Source: an uncultured Desulfobacterales bacterium (GTDB lineage: Bacteria > Desulfobacterota > Desulfobacteria > Desulfobacterales > JAFDCJ01). Taken from it: 5,015 nucleotides of DNA. The DNA is taken from NCBI GenBank assembly GCA_945787595.1, contig CALZJV010000625.1:1-5015 (forward strand), given 5' to 3'. Both the position numbers and the translations under genes were made by a program. Position 1 is the stretch's first letter. Every line of letters starts with the position of its first letter. The notes beneath the pieces are model-generated. The model was not told the DNA's origin, did no database searches, and was given only the letters and a program-made list of their open reading frames with translations. Shown piece after piece: positions 1 through 4,995 of this stretch.

Positions 1-109
1 GAAAAGTTTTTAAATCTAATCTTTTGGAAGAAAATACAGGCTAGGAATAAAACATTTTCAAACCGCCGAATTTAATACATCTTCAGCTCGCCCCTGACAA
101 CTTGATGGG

Positions 110-352
110 TTGCATGACATCCGTGCACGTGCTCGAATCTTTGTACGGATAGAAAGATTGGCAGCTGGAAATCCAGGAGATGTTAAGTCGGTGGGTGAAG
201 GCGTTTCAGAATTGCGGATTGATTATGGACCCGGATATCGGGTGTATTACAAAAAACAAGGACAGAAGGTGGTTGTTTTGTTGGCCGGCGGCGACAAAAG
301 TACGCAGGCCAAGGATATCAAAACTGCCTTACGTCTAGCACGGAATTTATAG
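110..352 (+). CDS. HigB/RelE-like toxin (Gp49 family), N-terminally truncated
   Basis: This is the toxin half of a type II toxin-antitoxin pair. Family members are small RelE-fold proteins, usually ribosome-dependent mRNA interferases. The family signature is clear: RARARIFVRIERLAAGNPGD, then ELRIDYGPGYRVYY, then the C-terminal GGDKSTQAKDI. Family proteins are usually about 100 residues, and here only about 80 can be read. The frame opens after a TGA at 95-97, and the only near start is TTG at 110 with no good ribosome binding site. The few codons before it (Q-L-D-G) still resemble the family's WLxGL helix, so homology begins before the usable start and the first ~20 residues are lost or frameshifted. 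Order is toxin first, nine bases before the antitoxin. Inference: the toxin is probably weakened or dead. Bases 1-109 hold no attC and no convincing promoter. Confidence 0.72.
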   Translation: MHDIRARARIFVRIERLAAGNPGDVKSVGEGVSELRIDYGPGYRVYYKKQGQKVVVLLAGGDKSTQAKDIKTALRLARNL

Positions 353-361
353 GAGCGTATC

Positions 362-667
362 ATGGCTAAGACCATCACTACCCGATACGATGTCGCTGAA
401 CATCTTCGCACCCCAGAGGAAATGGCTGCTTATCTCGAAGCCTGCTTTGAAGAAGCGCATGGTGATGCGACTTTTATTGCAAAAGCTCTTGGCGATATCG
501 CCCGGGCCAAAGGTATGTCACAAGTGGCACGTGATGCCGGCTTATCCCGCGAAAGCCTTTACAAGGCACTGTCTGGGGAACGAAGCCCAAATTTCGACAC
601 AATCCTCAAGGTTGTGGCAGCATTAGGTTTAAAATTGCATGTCGAAGCAGCTCCTATGTCAAACTAA
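362..667 (+). CDS. HigA-like antitoxin, XRE-type HTH (addiction module antidote)
   Basis: A 101-residue antitoxin that should bind and neutralise the toxin encoded just upstream and repress the shared promoter. The N-terminal ~45 residues (TRYDVAEHLRTPEEMAAYLE) have the pattern of the 'addiction module antidote' family. A helix-turn-helix follows at about residues 50-75: MSQVARDAGLSRESLYKALS, with the typical A-x-x-A-G-L-S turn. The start is ATG at 362, with GGAG (352-355) overlapping the toxin stop and six bases of spacing, so the two genes are translationally coupled. The length is normal and nothing is missing. TA modules are common passengers of cassette arrays, where they are thought to stabilise the array. 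An intact antitoxin beside a damaged toxin fits a decaying module, or an antitoxin kept for protection. Confidence 0.9.
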   Translation: MAKTITTRYDVAEHLRTPEEMAAYLEACFEEAHGDATFIAKALGDIARAKGMSQVARDAGLSRESLYKALSGERSPNFDTILKVVAALGLKLHVEAAPMSN

Positions 668-670
668 TTG

Positions 671-800
671 GCCCAACCATCTAATTAACCTGACCGCAAA
701 AACTCGGCGGTTTTTCGGAGTTTATTGCTCCGCTCCAAATTCAGAATTATCCGTGAGGTTGCGCTCCGCACTTTTACGGCAGGTTATCAGGCCGTTATGG
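671..800 (+). other. attC-1 integron recombination site after the TA cassette
   Basis: The site begins four bases after the antitoxin stop. The left R box GCCCAAC (671-677) matches RYYYAAC exactly. An 8-base spacer follows, then the L box TAACCTG (686-692), an unpaired extra A (693) and CCG (694-696). The right side mirrors this: CGG (777-779) and CAGGTTA (780-786), a 7-base spacer, and the R box beginning GTTATGG (794-800). AAAA (698-701) also pairs with TTTT (772-775). The single extra base in one arm is the extrahelical base that integrases use to select the strand. Crossover would fall between G794 and T795. The right R box has two extra bases (AT) relative to the left one. Confidence 0.78.
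693..715 (+). terminator. Terminator-like hairpin inside attC-1
   Basis: ACCGC (693-697) pairs with GCGGT (707-711) and is followed at once by a T run (711-715). An alternative fold pairs AAAAAC (698-703) with GTTTTT (710-715). A second hairpin, CGGAG/CTCCG (716-720 with 728-732), follows. The stem is only five base pairs with a 9-base loop, so termination may be weak. It lies 26 bases after the antitoxin stop and would end the TA transcript. Confidence 0.4.
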
Positions 801-818
801 GTCTGTCACGAGGGAACC

Positions 819-1415
819 ATGAATGTTGCTCTGATTCTGATACCAGTCTTTGTGTTTGTTGGGCTTTGGTTACTAATTTACTCAAGGCGTAGAAGTCGTC
901 TCATTCAGGCATTTGGGAGGGAAAAGGGACTGGCTTATCGTCGTAAGGATTATGGCGCGCTGGAACAAGAACTTAATCGTGCGTTCAATTTGGCAGCTCC
1001 TTTTGGTCGTGATTTTTCGAGAATTAGAGATATTGTTGAGGGTGACGGCATCTGTCTTTTTCGGGCAACGGAGGCGTTAGACCTGAGTCATTATGGAATG
1101 CCGCAGAATACACATTTAGACCGGATAGCAGTTTTTTTCGTAACAGAAAAAGATTGGGAAATGTTCCTTCTGGCAAAGAATGCACAGGAAATTAAACACA
1201 TTCTTCCGAAGGACTCAGACCAAAAAGCCTCTGATCCTATCTTCGTGAAGCTAAAGCAATTAATTAAAGAAAATCCACCTCCGCATATACTCTCTGTTAC
1301 AGTAATGCGTGGAAAACTTCTCGCATATCTTGAGCCTATTCTAACGGGGGCTGAGAAAGAGAGCGATTTAAACTTTCTCTTTGAGCTGGCAAAGACGGTA
1401 AAACGCACCTTATGA
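819..1415 (+). CDS. Membrane-anchored protein of unknown function
   Basis: A 198-residue protein that I do not recognise. Residues 2-21 (NVALILIPVFVFVGLWLLIY) form one transmembrane helix followed by RRRSR, so the positive-inside rule puts the remaining ~175 residues in the cytoplasm. The soluble part has no cysteine-rich, nucleotide-binding or catalytic motif that I can see. The start is ATG 819 with GAGGG (810-814) four bases upstream. The frame stays open further upstream to 639, but that extension runs through attC-1 and is not likely to be coding. The pattern 'AFGREKGLAYRRKD ... FGRDFSRIRDIVEGDGICLF' loosely resembles single-helix hypothetical proteins with a G-x-x-Y segment and a later beta-rich domain; this is a weak impression only. 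It is the only gene of its cassette and ends just before attC-2. Confidence 0.8.
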   Translation: MNVALILIPVFVFVGLWLLIYSRRRSRLIQAFGREKGLAYRRKDYGALEQELNRAFNLAAPFGRDFSRIRDIVEGDGICLFRATEALDLSHYGMPQNTHLDRIAVFFVTEKDWEMFLLAKNAQEIKHILPKDSDQKASDPIFVKLKQLIKENPPPHILSVTVMRGKLLAYLEPILTGAEKESDLNFLFELAKTVKRTL

Positions 1416-1416
1416 T

Positions 1417-1520
1417 GTATAACAAACCACTTGAGCAGACGGCGTGAAGATAGCGGTTTTACGTAAGCGCCGTGCAAAATTGACATGTATTTGGGCCGCT
1501 GCTCACCAGCGGCGAACCCC
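1417..1520 (+). other. attC-2 recombination site with a non-canonical right box
   Basis: The left R box GTATAAC (1417-1423) begins just after the stop codon. It is followed by an 8-base spacer, the L box TGAGCAG (1432-1438), an extra A (1439) and CGGC (1440-1443). The right arm GCCG (1495-1498) plus CTGCTCA (1499-1505) is a perfect complement apart from the extra base. After another 8-base spacer, the right R box should start with GTT, but the sequence is GAACCCC (1514-1520). The inner ACGGCG (1439-1444) could also pair with CGCCGT (1468-1473), and the right arm can fold on itself. The site is probably real but may no longer recombine at its right end. Confidence 0.6.
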
Positions 1521-1542
1521 GCGGTGAATGAAGGGAGTTTCA

Positions 1543-1878
1543 ATGTCAGAGATATTTCCAGATCCTATCAAAAATCTTCCTGAAGCTGACATACCGTTAG
1601 AAGGAATAAAAGCATATCTTTCTCAATCCGATACTCATCAAATAATTTTTATGGAATTCGCAAAGGATATTGAATTACCGGAACATTCTCATGCTGCTCA
1701 GATCGGTATGGTCCTGGAGGGCAAAATTGACCTGACGATTGGTAGTAAAAAGGAAACCTATACCAAAGGTGATAGTTATTTCATTCCGAAAGGGGTATTG
1801 CATTCGGGAAAAATATATGCCGGATATGCAGACATTACCTTTTTTGATGAACCAGATCGTTATTCACCTAAACAGTGA
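1543..1878 (+). CDS. Small single-domain cupin protein
   Basis: A 111-residue single cupin barrel. Motif 1 is visible as PEHSHAAQIGMVLEG, with metal-ligand candidates H48 and H50. Q53 stands near the place of the usual glutamate, a common substitution in this branch. Motif 2 is GDSYFIPKGVLHSGK with ligand H87. The acidic, aromatic end FFDEPDRY is also typical of small cupins of this type. Such proteins bind one metal ion and may act as isomerases, dioxygenases or sugar/small-ligand sensors; the substrate cannot be read from the sequence. ATG 1543 is chosen because GGGAG (1533-1537) sits five bases upstream. The in-frame ATG at 1528 has no ribosome binding site. It is the only gene of its cassette, flanked by attC-2 and attC-3. 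No signal peptide, so cytoplasmic. Confidence 0.88.
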   Translation: MSEIFPDPIKNLPEADIPLEGIKAYLSQSDTHQIIFMEFAKDIELPEHSHAAQIGMVLEGKIDLTIGSKKETYTKGDSYFIPKGVLHSGKIYAGYADITFFDEPDRYSPKQ

Positions 1879-1889
1879 AGCCGTTCTTA

Positions 1890-2021
1890 ACATAACTAGC
1901 CAGTCCACCAGACCGGAAGTGCCTCGCGGCTTATGTCTTCCCGTTGGTCCCTGAGTTCTGGTCCTTTGAAGCTTTCACAAAAGCCTCATTGCCCTTCCTG
2001 CTGGTGACCGGCACGTTATCT
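1890..2021 (+). other. attC-3 recombination site after the cupin gene
   Basis: The left arm starts with ACATAAC (1890-1896), then an 8-base spacer, then an L region with CCACCAG, an unpaired stretch and GGAAG. The right arm reads CTTCC (1995-1999), TG, CTGGTG (2001-2006), an 8-base spacer and GTTATCT (2015-2021). Reverse-complementing the right arm gives ATAAC, eight bases, then CACCAG and GGAAG in the same order as the left arm, including partial match in the spacer (GCC-GT). Total length about 130 bases, similar to the long sites of Vibrio arrays. Crossover would fall between G2015 and T2016. Confidence 0.78.
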
Positions 2022-2107
2022 AAAAAATTAAATTTGATACAATTATAGAAATAACTCCTGGAAATCGCATTATAAAAACCAGACATAATAAAAAAGAACA
2101 AGATGCC

Positions 2108-2887
2108 ATGAAAAATATTACTAAAGCTAATTTAGAAACGACGGATCACTCTATTCCAAAAATATATCAAAACCCCTCTCTGATATTCTTAATCGCTGTG
2201 TTTTCGATCTTTTTATCAGAGGCAATTGTAATGATTATCTTGACAGAAATACCGTCTTTACCCGTAATTACAGAAGCATTAATAGATGCGACACTGCTTA
2301 CAGTATTGCTACTTCCATTACTTTATTACTTAATTTTCAAACCAATTCAATCGTACATAAAAGAGCTCAAGATAATGGAAAGACAATTAAGCGAGTCAGT
2401 CATAACGGATGATTTAACAGGACTTCTTAACCGTCGAGGTTTTTTTACTCTAGCAAATAAGCAGTGTGAAATTGCCAGCCGAAATAATCTGAATTTATCT
2501 TTTCTTTACATAGACCTTGACGGCATGAAAGCTATTAATGATACATATGGTCATAAAACAGGGGATGAAGCTTTGGTTGATGTTGCAAATATTCTCACAG
2601 ATAGCTTTCGAACTTCTGAAGTAATCAGCAGGATTGGAGGCGACGAATTCACTGTAATGGTTACTGAGAAAACCGAAACACATCTTGAAGCACTCACCAA
2701 GCGGCTCAATGAAAACCTGAAAAAATATAATGCAAAATCTGAAAAAAAATACAAACTATCACTGAGTCTGGGATTAACGCGATACAACCATGAAAAGCCA
2801 TGTTCCGTCGCTGAGTTGATCACTATAGCTGATAGTTTAATGTATGAGGATAAAAAAGGGAAAAATCAGATTAATACTCAAGAGTAG
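2108..2887 (+). CDS. Membrane diguanylate cyclase (GGDEF domain)
   Basis: A 259-residue enzyme predicted to join two GTP molecules into the second messenger c-di-GMP. Two transmembrane helices lie at about residues 24-46 and 57-78, with a short loop of about ten residues, so there is no sizeable periplasmic sensor. A linker helix (80-97) leads to a full GGDEF domain: DDLTGLLNRRGF (101-112), YIDLDGMKAINDTYGH (134-149) with metal ligand D136 and substrate residues N144 and D153, and the active-site GGDEF intact at 177-181. The inhibitory RxxD site, nine residues before GGDEF, reads R168-T-S-E171, so its acidic residue is changed. No EAL domain is present. ATG 2108 is the first start in the frame; no strong ribosome binding site precedes it. 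The 88-base AT-rich leader between attC-3 and the gene shows no promoter I can defend. AT-rich compared with the TA and intron genes. Confidence 0.92.
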   Translation: MKNITKANLETTDHSIPKIYQNPSLIFLIAVFSIFLSEAIVMIILTEIPSLPVITEALIDATLLTVLLLPLLYYLIFKPIQSYIKELKIMERQLSESVITDDLTGLLNRRGFFTLANKQCEIASRNNLNLSFLYIDLDGMKAINDTYGHKTGDEALVDVANILTDSFRTSEVISRIGGDEFTVMVTEKTETHLEALTKRLNENLKKYNAKSEKKYKLSLSLGLTRYNHEKPCSVAELITIADSLMYEDKKGKNQINTQE

Positions 2888-2930
2888 CTAAACTATCATT
2901 TTGTGTCATGTATCATTTTGAGGGTTATTT

Positions 2931-3089
2931 GTGTGGCTGTTTGTCGGACTCATTTTTACTGCTGTAGGAATTTTTATGCAAAAAGAAACAGCGTTGGGCA
3001 ATATTTTTATAATAGTCGGCATATCATCATTAATAGGTGCTTTCTTACTCAAAAAAATAGTTGTGGTATCTGCCAAGTACTGTCGGTAG
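2931..3089 (+). CDS. Small two-helix membrane protein
   Basis: A 52-residue open frame beginning with GTG at 2931. GAGGG (2920-2924) lies six bases upstream, and an in-frame TGA at 2919 fixes this as the first possible start. The product has two hydrophobic helices, WLFVGLIFTAVGIF (2-15) and a second at about 24-41 (IFIIVGISSLIGAFLL), joined by a short loop with QKET, and ends in KKIVVVSAKYCR. It starts 43 bases after the GGDEF stop, with no attC between, so it is probably co-transcribed. I do not recognise a family. Two readings are possible: a complete small membrane protein, or the front of a ~100-residue protein whose rest is in the +1 frame (see 3061-3234). Confidence 0.55.
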   Translation: MWLFVGLIFTAVGIFMQKETALGNIFIIVGISSLIGAFLLKKIVVVSAKYCR

Positions 3090-3234
3090 TGCGTCAGGTC
3101 GTGACGGAAAATTCATAGAGGTCAGGTTTGCCCCTCAAATTCCTGCTAACGTAAAAATCCGATCGATAATATTAAAAGCAAGTTCCCGTAGCTCTGTTGA
3201 GTCAGTTAACTGGCATAACTTTGATCCACTTTAG
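3061..3234 (+). pseudogene. Shifted-frame continuation: putative C-terminal part of the small membrane protein
   Basis: This is an open frame of 57 codons bounded by TAG at 3058 and TAG at 3232. The only initiation codon near its start is TTG 3061, with no ribosome binding site. The translation looks like real protein, mixed and well structured: GKFIEVRFAPQIPANVKIRS followed by IILKASSRSSVESVNWHNF. It overlaps the end of the 2931-3089 frame and is shifted by one base relative to it. The overlap that would permit a join is 3061-3087. Most likely this is the soluble C-terminal half of the same gene, cut off by a one-base indel. A programmed shift or a sequencing error cannot be excluded. Its stop codon overlaps the ribosome binding site of the next gene, as expected for a genuine gene end in an operon. 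Confidence 0.42.
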
Positions 3235-3246
3235 GAAGGCGATAAG

Positions 3247-3633
3247 ATGAAAAGAATCGTTTGCATATTATCTATGGCGTCCGTTTTTATATTAGTAAGT
3301 AGCGCTAGCAGCGAAGAGATCAAAATTAAAAAATTCCGAGGGGTTGTCACCTTACAGCTGTTGCCTGCCAAGGCAATAAAAATTAACAATATTGTGGAAA
3401 ATCCTAAGCCCGGCAATAGTTATATAGGAAAAAAGAGTATTCTAGTTGAAGTTGATGAAAATCCAAACGTCATGGTTAACTGGTCAGTAGTCAACATCAA
3501 ATATTATAAATATCCGAAACCAAAAATTATAAAGTACGAAATATTCTCAGAACAAAAGCAACTAACTGTAAATTATCATGCCGTATCGGTTAAGCTTGAT
3601 GGTGATCTATCAGCCTATATCAAACAAGAATGA
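3247..3633 (+). CDS. Secreted/periplasmic protein of unknown function
   Basis: A 128-residue protein with a clear Sec signal peptide: MKR, a hydrophobic core IVCILSMASVFILVS, and a likely cleavage near residues 20-22 (SSA/SSE). There is no lipobox at that site. The mature ~107 residues are rich in lysine, isoleucine, valine and tyrosine, with alternating patterns (VTLQLLPAKAIKINNIVE, ILVEVDENPNVMVNWSVVN) that suggest a beta-sandwich. I do not recognise the family. ATG 3247 follows AGGAAGG (3233-3239) by seven bases, an excellent ribosome binding site that overlaps the stop of the preceding frame. It is the last gene of a cassette that also holds the GGDEF gene; the intron begins 13 bases after its stop. 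Confidence 0.85.
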   Translation: MKRIVCILSMASVFILVSSASSEEIKIKKFRGVVTLQLLPAKAIKINNIVENPKPGNSYIGKKSILVEVDENPNVMVNWSVVNIKYYKYPKPKIIKYEIFSEQKQLTVNYHAVSVKLDGDLSAYIKQE

Positions 3634-3640
3634 GAGAAAA

Positions 3641-4987
3641 TCACATATCGGGATAGGGAGAAGCCTCACAGCTCCCCCCTCCCACACCACGCAGCATACG
3701 GGTCCGTACTGCGCGATTCGGCTGATCAGGCAAGTTCAGATTTACGGGCACAACCTGTCGTGACGGCATAGTTTCGGGACACTCCTCTTTTGAGCAGTTC
3801 GCCCACACGGGTTTTGCGGTTTTTCTCTCCGAGGCGTAGGCTCTACGAGCCGGAGGCCAATGCTTCCAGACTAACGCCCGCAGGCGCCGTCTGATCCAAT
3901 GAGGCAATGGACGTAAGTGGTTGAACGATTCGGTCAAGCCGTAATAGTTCCACCATCCGCGCGTGAACTGATTCAGTTCATTGATCACCTGGGAGAGACT
4001 GCGCCCACGGCGGCGGGCCGTAATTTCACGCACCCGCTGTTTAAACCGTTTAATCGTCTTCCAGTGGATGCGGATTTTGGGGCTCTTGCGTGAGTTCGTC
4101 AGGCAGAATCCCAGGTACTTGCGTTGCCACGGGCGACCTACGGCGCTCTTTTCCCGGTTTACCTTCAGCCGTAATTTCTTTTCGATAAAACGGCTGATAC
4201 TTTCCATTACTCGGTCTCCTGCCCGCTTGCTTCCGACAAAGATGACACAGTCGTCGGCGTAACGGGCAAAGCACAGTCCACGCTTTTCAAGCTTTTTATC
4301 AAGCTCGTCAAGAACGATATTAGATAAAATCGGCGAAAACGGCCCACCCTGGGGGGTACCCTCTTTTGTTGGCTGCTCAAGGCCGCCAATCATGACCCCG
4401 GAATTCAAGGAACTGCGGATGAGCTTCAATACGCGTTTGTCCTTAACTCGCGTTGCCAGACGTGCCAAAAGGCGGTCATGGTTTACGCGGTCGAAAAATT
4501 TGGACAGATCGATATCCACCACATAGCGCAGTCCGGATTTCACAAATTCGCGGTACTTGCGAATAGCGTCACGCTGTGAGCGCTTCGGGCGGAACCCGAA
4601 ACTGAACTCACTGAAGGTATGATCCCAGATTCTATTAAAGATTTGGGCCACCGCTTGTTGGATAACCCGGTCTAACACGGTTGGAATTCCTAATAAGCGA
4701 ACTCCGCCGGGCTTGGGAATTTCTTTCCTTCGCACCGGCATGGGTGTGTAGGTTCCATCCAGCAATGCCTTTTCAATCTTGGTCCAATGACGTGTGAGGT
4801 ACCTCTTAATCTTGCGCACGGTCATACCGTCCACTCCAGGGGCCCCCTTGTTCTTGATTACACGCTTAATGGCGCGTTTCATGTTGTTCCGCTCACAGAT
4901 CGCCTCCATGAGCCGAAGCTGACTTGTCGGGGTTTCGAATCGATGCGACGCAATGAACTCTTCATACGACTGATGCCATGAACCCAT
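3641..4987 (-). CDS. ltrA: Group II intron reverse transcriptase/maturase, frameshifted C-terminus
   Basis: The intron-encoded protein, which helps splicing and copies the intron during homing. As read it has 448 residues. Reverse-transcriptase motifs are intact: GAPGVDGMT (48-56), IPKPGG (90-95), DIDLSKFFD (158-166), GTPQGGPFSP (210-219), YADD with the catalytic aspartates (243-246), and YLGF (291-294). The maturase (GIIM) part includes TRGWWNYYG (342-350) and RRRLRALVWKHW ending at W377. After W377 a 32-base hairpin insertion shifts the frame, and the tail of ~71 residues is not homologous. The tail reads through domains V and VI and stops in the flanking exon. Without the insertion the protein would be 409 residues and stop at 3726, before domain V. 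No HNH endonuclease domain. ATG 4987 is chosen over GTG 4996, which lies inside the ribosome binding site. Confidence 0.88.
   Translation of the reverse strand: MGSWHQSYEEFIASHRFETPTSQLRLMEAICERNNMKRAIKRVIKNKGAPGVDGMTVRKIKRYLTRHWTKIEKALLDGTYTPMPVRRKEIPKPGGVRLLGIPTVLDRVIQQAVAQIFNRIWDHTFSEFSFGFRPKRSQRDAIRKYREFVKSGLRYVVDIDLSKFFDRVNHDRLLARLATRVKDKRVLKLIRSSLNSGVMIGGLEQPTKEGTPQGGPFSPILSNIVLDELDKKLEKRGLCFARYADDCVIFVGSKRAGDRVMESISRFIEKKLRLKVNREKSAVGRPWQRKYLGFCLTNSRKSPKIRIHWKTIKRFKQRVREITARRRGRSLSQVINELNQFTRGWWNYYGLTESFNHLRPLPHWIRRRLRALVWKHWPPARRAYASERKTAKPVWANCSKEECPETMPSRQVVPVNLNLPDQPNRAVRTRMLRGVGGGSCEASPYPDM
3643..3646 (+). other. Left remnant of an interrupted attC-4 R box
   Basis: The four bases ACAT directly abut the 3' end of the intron and lie ten bases after the last cassette stop codon. 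They equal the first four bases of the attC-3 box ACATAAC. If the flank beyond the intron starts with AAC, a complete attC box is restored. Only four bases are visible, so this rests on position and on the known habit of group IIC-attC introns to enter the bottom strand of attC. Confidence 0.4.
3648..3717 (-). ncRNA. Group II intron domains V and VI
   Basis: Domain V is the ribozyme's catalytic hairpin. On the - strand, ATCGC (3717-3713) pairs with GTGGT (3690-3686) through two G-U pairs, GCAG (3712-3709) pairs with CTGC (3694-3691), a 2-base bulge TG (3696-3695) follows, then TACG (3708-3705) pairs with CGTA (3700-3697) around the tetraloop GACC. The CGC at 3715-3713 is in the position of the catalytic triad. 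Domain VI follows, with GGGA pairing with TCCC at its base and a bulged A at 3654 as the branch point. All parts needed for splicing chemistry in these two domains look intact. Confidence 0.83.
3825..3856. repeat. 32-base hairpin insertion inside the reverse transcriptase gene
   Basis: The inverted repeat reads CTCCG (3827-3831), AGG, CGTAG (3835-3839), loop GCT, CTACG (3843-3847), AGC, CGGAG (3851-3855). The two 5-base arms on each side are perfect and are separated by three mismatched positions. Its length is 32 bases, not a multiple of three, and its edges coincide with the point where the maturase frame breaks. No target duplication is evident and no second copy is seen in the window. Confidence 0.7.
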
Positions 4988-4995
4988 TAGACACA

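Noticed and set aside
24..52. Possible promoter TTGGAA ... AATAAA before the toxin gene
   Set aside because: Only four of six matches in each box, in an AT-rich leader; not enough to list.
1..114. An attC at the left edge, using GTTGCAT (108-114) as right box
   Set aside because: No complementary left arm with an RYYYAAC box was found in bases 1-80.
639..818. Longer version of the 198-residue gene, starting at 639 or earlier
   Set aside because: The extension overlaps the antitoxin and crosses attC-1. ATG 819 has a ribosome binding site.
1091..1543. 150-residue open frame on the - strand
   Set aside because: It is a shadow of the + strand gene at 819-1415; composition is not protein-like and no ribosome binding site was seen.
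671..2021. CRISPR array
   Set aside because: The three repeats are inverted, differ in sequence and are separated by genes; there are no direct repeats with regular spacers.
2020..2107. Possible promoter in the AT-rich leader of the GGDEF gene (TTGATA at 2034, TATAAA at 2071)
   Set aside because: The two boxes are 31 bases apart and no better partner at 16-18 bases was found.
2903..3118. 71-residue frame beginning MSCIILRVICVAVCRTHF
   Set aside because: It overlaps the better-supported GTG 2931 frame, has no ribosome binding site, and its cysteine-rich content looks like a shadow frame.
3981..4389. Several short open frames on both strands inside the intron
   Set aside because: They overlap the conserved reverse transcriptase motifs in other frames.
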